DNA of 64,000 bases from Pseudomonas putida (GCF_001636055.1 NZ_CP011789.1:2108001-2172000); one strand, 5' to 3'. Shown: positions 46,747 through 54,323, counted from the first letter of the stretch. Numbers and translations: made by a program. The notes: generated by a model not told the origin, from the sequence alone.

Positions 46747-47018
46747 TTAGGCCAAAATCAAGTTTTCAAGCTTTTCTGTTGCTGTTTTTTTACTGTTTTT
46801 TAGGGTTTATGCTAGTGAGTGTTATGGGGGTTGTTCTAGGGGCGGCAATAAATTTTTTTAAGATAGGCAGTTGGATGCTTGAGTGGTCGGAAATTTTCCG
46901 GCTGGTTCCTGGAGCTTTAATCTACACGGTGTTTGCTACGGTGGGCATATGGGGGCTGGCTCGGCTGAAAGACCATAAAGAACGTAAAGCCTCCAGAGAT
47001 AAAGAGGAGAAACGGTGA
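46743..47018 (+). CDS. Probable CDI immunity protein 3
   Basis: The 91-residue protein begins MIRPKSSFQAFLLLFFY, with hydrophobic segments at about 10-36 and 54-72. The loop reads FFKIGSWMLEWSEI, so the usual glycine of the W-x-F-G-W motif is replaced by glutamate. The tail is longer and very basic/acidic (KDHKERKASRDKEEKR). It overlaps toxin variant 3 (ATGA) and is read as that toxin's cognate immunity protein. Confidence 0.7.
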   Translation: MIRPKSSFQAFLLLFFYCFLGFMLVSVMGVVLGAAINFFKIGSWMLEWSEIFRLVPGALIYTVFATVGIWGLARLKDHKERKASRDKEEKR

Positions 47019-47044
47019 AAGGTATGCCTCTATGTGCTGTAACC

Positions 47045-47074
47045 AAGCTCGGTTCTGTAGGAGATATAAAGTGA
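47045..47074 (+). pseudogene. Remnant of a fourth toxin tip (last nine codons)
   Basis: The codons before immunity gene 4 read KLGSVGDIK-stop. This matches the ends of the three toxin tips (KIGSIGDSK, EIGSLGDGK and KVGSLGEGK). The stop again overlaps the downstream start as GTGA. The rest of the toxin has been deleted. Confidence 0.7.
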
Positions 47075-47364
47075 AGCTGGAAAGAGCTGGGTTTTTGTTG
47101 ATGGCTATGTTGTTGGTGTATTCTGTATTGTTTTTTCTTGGAGTTGGGGTGTTGGGGCACCTTGTAGGGTCGATTATTGGTTATTATAAGTTTGATTATT
47201 GGGTATTTGGTTGGGAGGATATTCATAAGTCTATTCTTGTTGGATTGTCTTGCGGGGTTCCAGTCGCTTTAGGGATATGGGTGAAGTCAAAGGTGGCAGA
47301 GGTTAAAAAAAGCGCAGCGACTGATTTTTTATTTGTGGTTGTGTTGGGGTTGTCTGGGCTTTAG
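47071..47364 (+). CDS. Probable CDI immunity protein 4 (orphan)
   Basis: I place the start at GTG 47071, overlapping the remnant toxin stop as in modules 2 and 3; an ATG at 47032 is in frame but lies in the relic. The 97-residue protein begins MKLERAGFLLMAM. Hydrophobic segments lie at about 7-35 and 55-70, and the loop YYKFDYWVFGWEDI has the full W-x-F-G-W motif. After KVAEVKKS it gains an untypical hydrophobic tail, so the true stop may have been lost by rearrangement. With its toxin gone, it may act as a free resistance gene. Confidence 0.65.
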   Translation: MKLERAGFLLMAMLLVYSVLFFLGVGVLGHLVGSIIGYYKFDYWVFGWEDIHKSILVGLSCGVPVALGIWVKSKVAEVKKSAATDFLFVVVLGLSGL

Positions 47365-47399
47365 AGGGGCGGAATTTGTGGGGGTCTAAATTTATCTAG

Positions 47400-47601
47400 G
47401 ATGCCAATTGTGTATTTGGTCGGATCAGTTCGCTTATAGGCGCAAGAATAGAGCGTGGCGATGTAATTCAAGGGCTTGGAAAGCTAAAGACTTCGAATGT
47501 GTCGTATCGAAAAGGTGAGATGAAATTTATTGCCCTTGATTCAATTGGGCTTAATAAATTCAAAGATTGGTTTCGCCCTCAGAGCTCCGTCGGTTGCTTC
47601 A
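47400..47601 (+). other. A+T-rich open frame of unknown origin
   Basis: A continuous frame from 47400 runs into the cdiA fragment at 47602. It includes RISSLIGARIERGDVIQGLG and, further on, KGEMKFIALDSIG and NKFKDWF. It has normal protein composition but no start and no recognised family. It could be the end of another toxin or immunity gene left by recombination. Confidence 0.4.
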
Positions 47602-49512
47602 AGTGTCGCGCGTGCGCGTGGCCGCCATCGATCAGGCCCAAGGGCCGGGTAAACTGCCCAGCCGCAGCGGAGAAGTGGCCGCCCGCCAAGGCACGTCGAG
47701 CCAGGTAGGAGGGGCCGCCGACGGGGTGCACTGGTCCACTGCACAGCCTTGGGCGAGCACGCCGATCACGCTTGCCAGCCCGTTACCGCGACCACTGCAG
47801 GTGGTGCCTGGGCAGCAGGTACCGGCGCTGCCCTGAGCGGGATTGGTTGGGCCAATGCGGCGGTGACGGCCGGGCTGACCGGCTTGACCAGCAATGCGGC
47901 GATCAGCGCCATCAACAACCGCGGCAACCTGGGGTTGGTGGTCAAGGATACCTTCAGCAGCGACAGCCTGAAGGGCGCGGTGATCTCCGGCCTGGTGACC
48001 GGCGTCACCGCTGGCTACATCGATCCCAAGTTCAGCGGCGACAATGCAGGCTTCAGCCGTACTTATGGCTTTGACCTGAGCAAGCTCGAAGGCATAGGTG
48101 GCTTCGGCCTGCGGGCCGGTGCGATCGGTGTGACCTCGGGTGCGATCAAGACCGTGGTGAACGGTGGGAGCCTGAGCGACAACCTGCTCAACGCATTGGT
48201 GTCACAGGCGTCCAACGTCGTCGCAGCCTCCGCCTTCAATGCCATCGGCAACCTCGCAACGAAGAACCTGGCCGACGCAGAAAGCCGCAGCGATGCCGCC
48301 GCTATCGCGTTGTGGCAGGAAGGTGGCGCAGGCCGTGTAGCCTTGCACGCGTTGGCAGGGGGCGCCGTTTCTGTGGCCTCCGGCGGCGACTTCGCCAGCG
48401 GAGCGACGGCTGCCGGGGCCAACGCCGCTATGGCGGGGGCGCTGGATGAGCTCTACAAGAAGCAGCCTGCGCTGCGCGATACCTTCTCGCAACTCACCGG
48501 ACTCGCTGCGGCGGGGCTGGTCAACGGTGACGTCGAGAAAGGTGCCTGGATCGCCCAGATGGCCGACCGCTACAACCGGCAGGCGCATCCGAAAGAGGTG
48601 GTCCAGATCAAGAAGCAGGCACCTGCACTCGCCCAGGAGCTAGGTATCAGCCCCGCCGAGGCGGAGCGGCGCATGGCCGAAGCCTTGGCCTACTACACCG
48701 ACAACGAGTGGCGGCAGGTGATTACCGCCAATGGCAGGAGCATCGACGCCAGTACCCTGGCGCACCTCGGCCAGGCGCTGGCGCCAATGGCGGACAGCCT
48801 CGACGTGAGCCGCGCCAATGGTGACGTGCCTATGGTGGGGGAGGCGGGCAAGCAGTACACCGCGCAGCAGACCGTGGCATTGCTCAAGGACTATGCGAGC
48901 ACGCATAGCGCCGAGTTTAATGATTCCACCAAGAATCGCGAGTTCCTGCGTCCTGGGGGGGACCCCGAGTACGCCGCGTACTACGCCAATAACCTGAACT
49001 TCGGCAAGTACGATCCCACGGCAGAAACGCTGGGTTCGGTGGCGGGTGTAGGCACGGCGCTGGGCGACATGCTCAAAGGCTTGTATGGCCTAGGCAAGGG
49101 GTTGCTGACCGACACCCAGAACACCGCATCGCAGGTGCCTCATCAGGTGATCAACGCCTTGAGTCACCCTGAAGCGGTGGTGCAGGAGTGGCAGGACATG
49201 CGCGCCGAGGCGACCCTGTATCGGCTGCAGGGCAATCCTACGGCAGCGGCGCGGGTGGAGGCGGAGTGGCAGACCAAGTTCGTGATGAGCCTGGTGCCGG
49301 TACCGGTCGGCAAGGCCGGGAAGCTGGGTCAGGTGAGCAAGACGGTGGCCGAGCGCGAGGCCATTGCCGAAGCGGTGGGTGGTGCGACGGGCAGACAGGT
49401 GCCGGGGTTGCCGTCGTATTACCGCGATGGTTCAGGGGTTGGTGCGAACGTGGTGGCGCCGGAGGGGTATACGGCGGTAGTGAGCCTAGGTAAGACTGTT
49501 TCTTTGGTCTAA
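47602..49512 (+). pseudogene. Orphan cdiA 3' fragment 3 with a different DUF637-type region and no toxin
   Basis: Bases 47612-47776 match resident cdiA near 39067 (RVAAIDQAQGPG, SRSGEVAA). One base is missing at about 47775, shifting the frame. After that a long open frame to 49512 encodes a distinct DUF637/pretoxin region (AVVSGL-type GAVISGLVTGVTAGYIDPKF, then GGFGLRAGAIGVTSGAIK), the MADRYNRQAHP segment that also occurs in resident CdiA as AQRYNDFLHP, and a linker ending AVVSLGKTVSLV. No nuclease or membrane toxin domain is visible. Either the toxin was lost or the frame is cut short. Confidence 0.72.
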
Positions 49513-49743
49513 AAGATGCTGCTAAAGGCAGTTGGAACGATTATCGCAGGTGCGGGCTTGCGGCACATGAAGCAGCTTGCGGGCACTTGATTGCGAAGCA
49601 TTTGAGCCGATTTTAAGTGCCGTAGATGCCTGTTCGCAGGCCCCGAGCCGGTTCCAACCGTGTACTGTCGATGATTTGAACGGACCTCCAACGCCTCCGG
49701 TCCCATGCTGTGTACCCACCGTCCACAGCAAGAGGCCACTGCC

Positions 49744-50148
49744 ATGAGCACCTACGACTGGGACCTGATCGAACGCTTGCTGCACGAGGTGCAGAACGGC
49801 GCAGGTCAAAGCTTCACGCCACGCCCCTACGCCGAGCAGCATGCTGCGGCGATGGCCGCCAAAGGCCAGCCGGTGGGCGATCTGGATCAGCTGAAAACCC
49901 GCGCCTGTGAATACGAAAAGCTGCTGTTCCAGCGCGGCTTCATCGAAAGCCGGCCTGAAGAGGATGGCGGCAATGGTGAGAACTTCGTGCTCACCGAGCG
50001 CGGCTCGCGCCTGCTCAGCCTTATCGACAGCGCGATTCCAGGAGCGGACAGTCCACGCTTGAAGCTGGATCAGCAGGCAGATGCGCTGGATGAGTCCACC
50101 TTCGATCAGGTCTCGAGCAAGCCGCAGATCACACCAGGTGCGATTTAG
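49744..50148 (+). CDS. Hypothetical protein with DUF2513/winged-helix-like features
   Basis: The 134-residue protein starts MSTYDWDLIERLLHEVQNG. This resembles the short MKRDxDLxRxIL start of DUF2513 proteins, and a YEKLLFQRGFIES helix-turn and ENFVLTERGSRLLSLI wing-like segment follow. That pattern suggests a small DNA-binding fold, but I am not certain. It starts at ATG 49744 behind CAAGAGGCC. It stands between the cdiA relics and a DMT carrier and has no evident link to either. Confidence 0.65.
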   Translation: MSTYDWDLIERLLHEVQNGAGQSFTPRPYAEQHAAAMAAKGQPVGDLDQLKTRACEYEKLLFQRGFIESRPEEDGGNGENFVLTERGSRLLSLIDSAIPGADSPRLKLDQQADALDESTFDQVSSKPQITPGAI

Positions 50149-50247
50149 ACTGGTATCGGCGGGGCGGGCGCACCGATAATCGGCAATGGATCCATTTTCT
50201 GACTGCCGAGCGTTGCCCATGCCCCTGACCCGCTACGAGGCCCGCCC

Positions 50248-51174
50248 ATGAGCGCGGCCCGCAAGAACACTGACGCTTTTGCCCTGCAGGTGATGCTGGG
50301 GTTGTGCCTGATCTGGGGCTCGCAGCAGGTGATGATCAAATGGGCTGCCGTGGATATCGCGCCGGTGATGCAGGCGGCATTTCGTTCTGGTATCGCTGCG
50401 CTGCTGGTCGGGCTGCTGATGTGCTGGCGGGGCGGCTGGGCGCAGTTGGGCAGCACCTGGCGCGCGGGCTTGCTGGCCGGGGCGTTGTTCGGGCTGGAGT
50501 TTCTGTTCATCGCCGAGGGGCTGAAGCTGACCTCGGCGGCGCATATGTCGGTATTTCTCTATACGGCCCCAGTGTTCACCGCGCTGGGGCTGCACTTCAT
50601 ATTGCCCAGCGAGCGTCTGCGTTTGTTGCAGTGGCTGGGGATTGCGCTGGCGTTTGCCGGGATTGCCCTGGCCTTTGCGGGCGGGCTGTCGCTGGATCAA
50701 CTCGATGGGCGGGTGCTGCTCGGCGATGCCATGGCGGTGCTGGCCGGGCTGATGTGGGGTGCGACCACGGTGGTGGTGCGGGCTTCGCGGCTGTCGGAGG
50801 CGCCGGCGACCTTGACGCTGTTCTATCAGCTGATGGTGGGCTTCGTCGGCTTGCTGCTGATGGCGTTGTTCAGCGGGCAGATCGGTGCGGTGTCGTTCAC
50901 GCCGTTGGCACTGGGCAGCGTGCTGTTCCAGGGGTTGGTGGTGTCGTTCTTCAGTTACCTGACCTGGTTCTGGTTGCTGCGCCAGTACCTGGCGTCGAAC
51001 CTGGCGGTGTTTTCGTTCATCACGCCGTTGTTCGGGGTGACGTTCGGGGTGTTGTTGCTGGATGAGCCGCTGAGCGTGAACTTCGTGGTGGGGGCGGTGA
51101 TGGTGCTCGGTGGTGTGGTGCTGGTGAGTGCCGAGCCTTGGGTGCGGCGGCAGTTGCGTCGGGCGGTGGGGTAA
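50248..51174 (+). CDS. EamA/DMT-family transporter
   Basis: The 308-residue protein shows ten hydrophobic segments in two EamA halves. The first half includes GLCLIWGSQQVMIKWAAVDI and KLTSAAHMSVFLYTAPVFTAL, and the second half YLASNLAVFSFITPLFGV and LLDEPLS, the classic DMT signatures. It would export or import a small metabolite; substrate unknown. It is preceded by its own short gap and followed by the structured region at 51309-51473. Confidence 0.9.
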   Translation: MSAARKNTDAFALQVMLGLCLIWGSQQVMIKWAAVDIAPVMQAAFRSGIAALLVGLLMCWRGGWAQLGSTWRAGLLAGALFGLEFLFIAEGLKLTSAAHMSVFLYTAPVFTALGLHFILPSERLRLLQWLGIALAFAGIALAFAGGLSLDQLDGRVLLGDAMAVLAGLMWGATTVVVRASRLSEAPATLTLFYQLMVGFVGLLLMALFSGQIGAVSFTPLALGSVLFQGLVVSFFSYLTWFWLLRQYLASNLAVFSFITPLFGVTFGVLLLDEPLSVNFVVGAVMVLGGVVLVSAEPWVRRQLRRAVG

Positions 51175-51308
51175 GGCGGGCTGTGGCGTGTCTGATTTTT
51201 CCTAATTCTCGGGCGCCGGTGTCAGGTTTTGAGTCGTTAGGATCTATCCTACGCGGCTTGCGGAAGCGTCTTAATTGTCGTGGAAATGCGTCAGGGATAA
51301 CTTCGCCG

Positions 51309-51473
51309 GGTCGTCATTTGGCGACCGGGCGTGAGAAACCCGACGACGTGGCAGCGGCACTTCTTTATGGCAGCCGTGTGCGGACGGGCTTCGGTCCGGC
51401 CGGGCTCTCACGTCCTCGGTTTCTCACTCCGTGCACGGTTGCCACCCTAATTCCGTGAGAAAGAGTGGGGTGG
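51309..51473 (+). ncRNA. Candidate structured RNA leader with interleaved stems
   Basis: Several long complementary segments overlap. Stem A: 51331-51350 with 51409-51427 (GTGAGAAACC with GGTTTCTCAC, plus nine more pairs with one bulge and one mismatch). Stem B: 51369-51384 with 51428-51443 (16 pairs including G-U). The order A5'-B5'-A3'-B3' makes them a pseudoknot or mutually exclusive. GTGAGAAA recurs at 51455-51462 as a competitor for 51420-51427. Hairpins GGTCG/CGACC (51309-51326) and CCACCC/GGGTGG (51442-51473) flank them. The region precedes the short frame at 51507. I recall similar sequences before DUF3077-type genes in other Pseudomonas. Confidence 0.6.
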
Positions 51474-51506
51474 TGATATCTCTGACCAGACGTGAGATTT
51501 GACCCC

Positions 51507-51584
51507 ATGAAAAAGCTCGTCCCCGATCCACCCCGCCTTAAGCACGTTCCCCGCACCACAGTGAGGAAACGTGAACATGACTGA
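51507..51584 (+). CDS. Short 25-codon frame overlapping the DUF3077-like gene
   Basis: ATG 51507 opens MKKLVPDPPRLKHVPR and stops at 51584, overlapping the next start (51577) by 8 bases in another frame. In relatives as I remember them, an MKK[L/I]VPDPP start belongs to the DUF3077/DUF6124 protein itself. So this is either a leader peptide with coupled translation or the separated first part of a frameshifted gene. Confidence 0.5.
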   Translation: MKKLVPDPPRLKHVPRTTVRKREHD

Positions 51585-51822
51585 TCTATCCGATGGCTAC
51601 ACCACCGCCGGTGTGGCGACTTTCCTGGACATGTACCGCGTACAGCCTGGCATTCCTTTCGAGCGGGTGCTTGAAGAAGTGTCGGTGATCCTTGGCTGTG
51701 TCCGCGAATTGAGCGAGCAGGAACAGGTGGACCCGGTGAGCATCACCGCACTGCACTACCTGAGCGCGATGGCCAAGGCGTTGCTGAACGACCTGGAGGT
51801 TGGGCGTAACTCGGTGCATTGA
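51577..51822 (+). CDS. DUF3077/DUF6124-like small protein
   Basis: The 81-residue protein reads FLDMYRVQPGIPFERVLEEV, then a helix with LLGC-like VILGCVREL, and ends ALHYLSAMAKALLNDLEVG. This V-x-PG-x3-x2-AL and YLxxMAKALxxDL pattern is the DUF3077/DUF6124 type common and multi-copy in Pseudomonas. Function is unknown; the proteins are short, helical and probably cytoplasmic. ATG 51577 is favoured by GAGGAA at 51563-51568; a GTG two codons earlier is in frame. The structured leader and the overlapping 25-codon frame suggest control at the RNA level. Confidence 0.75.
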   Translation: MTDLSDGYTTAGVATFLDMYRVQPGIPFERVLEEVSVILGCVRELSEQEQVDPVSITALHYLSAMAKALLNDLEVGRNSVH

Positions 51823-51853
51823 GGCCACTGCCCGGCTACGAAACCGCCTCGAC

Positions 51854-51943
51854 CCTGTAGGAGCGGGCTTGCCCGCGAAGAAGATATCGCGCTGCCTGGC
51901 ACGGGCTACGCCCGTGTTCGCGGGCAAGCCCGCTCCCACAGGG
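51854..51943. repeat. REPIN (inverted REP pair)
   Basis: CTGTAGGAGCGGGCTTGCCC (from 51854) faces GGGCAAGCCCGCTCCCACAG (to 51941), around a CACGGGC/GCCCGTG inner stem. Confidence 0.85.
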
Positions 51944-52033
51944 ATTGGGCTGGTCTTTAGATTTTGAGCAAGACAGTTGTTCCCACAGGGATTGGGCTGA
52001 CCTTTAGATGTTGAGCGAGACAGCTGCTCCTAC
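51941..52033 (+). repeat. REP-linked dispersed repeat, two tandem copies
   Basis: Two units of about 46 bases in tandem (51941-51984 and 51982-52033), each reading GGGATTGGGCTGRYCTTTAG, then ATKTTGAGCRAGACAG, then a CC[C/T]ACA end. The second touches the stop codon of the YbfB-like gene. Confidence 0.75.
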
Positions 52034-53199
52034 ACTGTGGTCGCCAGTTGCTCGGCGGCGCGTTGATCCGATCTGCTTGTCGCCACCAGCAACCCGGCGA
52101 CCCCCAGCCCCGCAGCCGCCAGCAACAGTGCGGGTTGCAGCCCGCCGCTGAAGTGGTTGCTCAGCGCGGCCAGCAAGGGGCCGCTGAGTTGGCCGAGGGC
52201 GAAGCAGGCGGTCAGCAGGCCGGCGTTGCGCTGGGTGGCGTGGGGCGCGAGCTCTCGCGAACGCTGCATCACCAACTGCATGCAGGCCAGGAACGGCGCA
52301 CCGCACAGCAGTACCCCGAGCCCCAGTCCGATACCGCCGCCCAGCAGGCAGGCCAGCACGCCCAAGGCTTGCAGCCAGAGTGTGGCGGTCAGCCAGACGC
52401 TGGTGCGACCCGGGCCGCGCAGGCTGACGATCACCACGCCAAGCGCTGCGGCAAGGCCGAAGCCGGGCCAGAACAGGTCGGCAAGCCACTGCCCCTGGAA
52501 TTGCTGGCTGGCCATCTGCGAGAGGAAGGTGGCGGGGAGGATGTAGCCGATGCCGTACAACGCATAGACCACCGCCAGACGGGCGATGCTGCGCTGGTGT
52601 GGAGCCTGTACCGCTGCGGTGTTGGTCGCAGGCTTCAGCAGATGAGCGCGCGGCAGCCACGGCAGCACAGCCAGCAGCATCACCAGCGCGGCCACCGAGT
52701 ACACCAACCACAGCGCCGCCGAATCGAGGCTGAGCAGGTGCGCACCGAGCGCGAGGAAACCGGTGACGGCGATCCCCACGCCTGGGCCTGCGAACACCAA
52801 GGCGCCGAGTCGCGCGCGACCATGGCTGCTGGCCACGTGCTGGCTGAGGCTGGTCAGCATCACCAATGCCCAGGCGCTTGCCACACCGGTGCCGAAGCGC
52901 AGCAGCAGGTGGCTCCAGAATCCGTTGGCAGCCCAGGAGGCCAGGGTCAGCAGCACGCACAGCCACAGCCCGGCATGCAGGCGCAGGCGCACCTGGTGCG
53001 GGTGGCGGGCGAACATGCCGTCCACGGCGCCCAGAAAATAGCCGAGATAGTTGGCAGCGGCCACCAGGCCGCCTGCGGTCAGGTCGAACTGGCCCTCGGC
53101 AATCAGGCGGGGCATCTGCGGGGTCAGGGCGAAGCGGCCGATGCCCATGGCCATCATCAGTGCGACGGCACTGGCCATGAGTTGCAGTAGGGGCGACAT
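52030..53199 (-). CDS. MFS transporter of the YbfB/YjiJ family
   Basis: The 389-residue protein has twelve hydrophobic segments. It starts with MGIGRFALTPQMPRLIAEG, the hallmark GxGRF-x2-TPxxP motif of the YbfB/YjiJ family, followed by GGLVAAANYLGYFLGAV. Later YALYGIGYILPATFLSQMA opens the second half. Members are uncharacterised carriers of the inner membrane. The start ATG 53199 lies 106 bases from the divergent LysR gene, with a palindrome between them. It is likely the regulator's target. Confidence 0.9.
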   Translation of the reverse strand: MSPLLQLMASAVALMMAMGIGRFALTPQMPRLIAEGQFDLTAGGLVAAANYLGYFLGAVDGMFARHPHQVRLRLHAGLWLCVLLTLASWAANGFWSHLLLRFGTGVASAWALVMLTSLSQHVASSHGRARLGALVFAGPGVGIAVTGFLALGAHLLSLDSAALWLVYSVAALVMLLAVLPWLPRAHLLKPATNTAAVQAPHQRSIARLAVVYALYGIGYILPATFLSQMASQQFQGQWLADLFWPGFGLAAALGVVIVSLRGPGRTSVWLTATLWLQALGVLACLLGGGIGLGLGVLLCGAPFLACMQLVMQRSRELAPHATQRNAGLLTACFALGQLSGPLLAALSNHFSGGLQPALLLAAAGLGVAGLLVATSRSDQRAAEQLATTV

Positions 53200-53254
53200 G
53201 GTAAGACTCCTGCGCAGTGGTAAGCGGTGGATGGCAGGTTAGGAGTTCTTGACT

Positions 53255-53269
53255 TTCAATAAAATTGAA
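53255..53269. promoter_or_regulatory. Perfect LysR-type palindrome between YbfB-like MFS and LysR
   Basis: TTCAAT-AAA-ATTGAA is a perfect 15-base palindrome fitting T-N11-A. It sits midway in the 106-base divergent promoter gap, the usual place of a LysR operator. Confidence 0.65.
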
Positions 53270-53305
53270 TAATGATGATCAAGTTGTTCTGTTTTGGAGA
53301 ATGTC

Positions 53306-54199
53306 GTGGATTTCAGCCAATTGCGGATCTTCCAGGCCGTCGCCGAGGAGGGTTCAGTGACTCGCGCCGCCGAGCGCCTGCACCGGGTGCCGTCGAACCT
53401 GTCGACGCGCCTGCGTCAGCTCGAGGAGCAACTGGGCGTGGAGTTGTTCCTGCGCGAGCGTCAGCGCTTGCAGCTGTCGCCGGCCGGCAAGGTGTTGCTG
53501 GACTATGCGCACAAGCTTTCGGTACTGCGCGATGAAGCCATGGCGGCGGTGCAGGGCGGTCAGCCAGCCGGGGACTTCATCATCGGGACCATGTACAGCA
53601 CGGCGGCCATCCAGCTTCCGGCGTTGCTTGCGCGGTACCATCAGGCCTATCCGGCAGTGAACCTGCAGGTGCAGGCCGCGCCCAGTGGCGAGTTGTTGCA
53701 GGGCCTGCTCGAGCGCCGCCTGGACGCCGCGTTGGTGGATGGCCCGCCGGGGCTGGCCGGGCTCGATGGCGTGCCGTTGTGCGAGGAACGGCTGGTGCTG
53801 ATCACTAGCCCTGAGCATCCACCGGTGCACAGTGCGCGTGATGTGGCCGGGCGTTCGGTGTTCACGTTCCGCCAGGGCTGTGCCTACCGCATGCGTCTGG
53901 AGGCCTGGTATGCGCACGACCACACGCCAATGGGGCGGGTGATGGAGATCGAGTCGTACCAGGGCATGCTGGCGTGCGTGATCGCGGGGGCGGGGGTGGC
54001 GATGATGTCGCAGTCGATGCTCGACAGCCTGCCGGGCCGCGAGCGGGTCAGCGCGCATCCGCTGCAGGCGCCGTTCGATCATGCCGAGACCTGGCTGATG
54101 TGGCGCCAGGGCATGTGCGGGGCGAATTTGCAGGCGTGGATCGACCTGCAACAAGGTGAAACAGTAAACCGGCTGTCGGAGTACGGCATTTCCGCTTGA
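53306..54199 (+). CDS. LysR-family transcriptional regulator
   Basis: The 297-residue protein begins MDFSQLRIFQAVAEEGSVTR and has the LysR helix-turn-helix at residues 3-60 (AAERLHRVPSNLSTRLRQLE). Its effector domain includes GAGVAMMSQSML near 230. I chose GTG 53306 behind GGAG (53296-53299); a TTG four codons upstream is in frame but lacks a ribosome site. It is divergent from the YbfB-type carrier, which it probably controls. A PA1414-like small gene follows on the same strand, but with its own promoter signals. Confidence 0.92.
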   Translation: MDFSQLRIFQAVAEEGSVTRAAERLHRVPSNLSTRLRQLEEQLGVELFLRERQRLQLSPAGKVLLDYAHKLSVLRDEAMAAVQGGQPAGDFIIGTMYSTAAIQLPALLARYHQAYPAVNLQVQAAPSGELLQGLLERRLDAALVDGPPGLAGLDGVPLCEERLVLITSPEHPPVHSARDVAGRSVFTFRQGCAYRMRLEAWYAHDHTPMGRVMEIESYQGMLACVIAGAGVAMMSQSMLDSLPGRERVSAHPLQAPFDHAETWLMWRQGMCGANLQAWIDLQQGETVNRLSEYGISA

Positions 54200-54209
54200 T
54201 CTGCGGCAA
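54196..54209 (+). promoter_or_regulatory. Anr/FNR-type box upstream of the PA1414-like gene
   Basis: TTGAT-CTGC-GGCAA matches the TTGAT-N4-[A/G]TCAA consensus with one mismatch. It overlaps the end of the LysR gene. A TATACA hexamer at about 54242 is placed roughly as expected for class II activation, so oxygen-responsive expression is plausible. Confidence 0.5.
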
Positions 54210-54323
54210 AATCGCCCATATCTGTAAGGTTAGACGCAGGCGATATACAGAACATGGGACTATGATCTGTATGAAGCATCGCAGGACTGATTTGCCGCAA
54301 GGCTGACCCGTGAAGGGGGCACT

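Noticed and set aside
52048..53190. Forward 380-codon frame opposite the YbfB-like gene
   Set aside because: Gln/Ala/His-rich shadow without motif; the reverse frame has a clear twelve-segment carrier.
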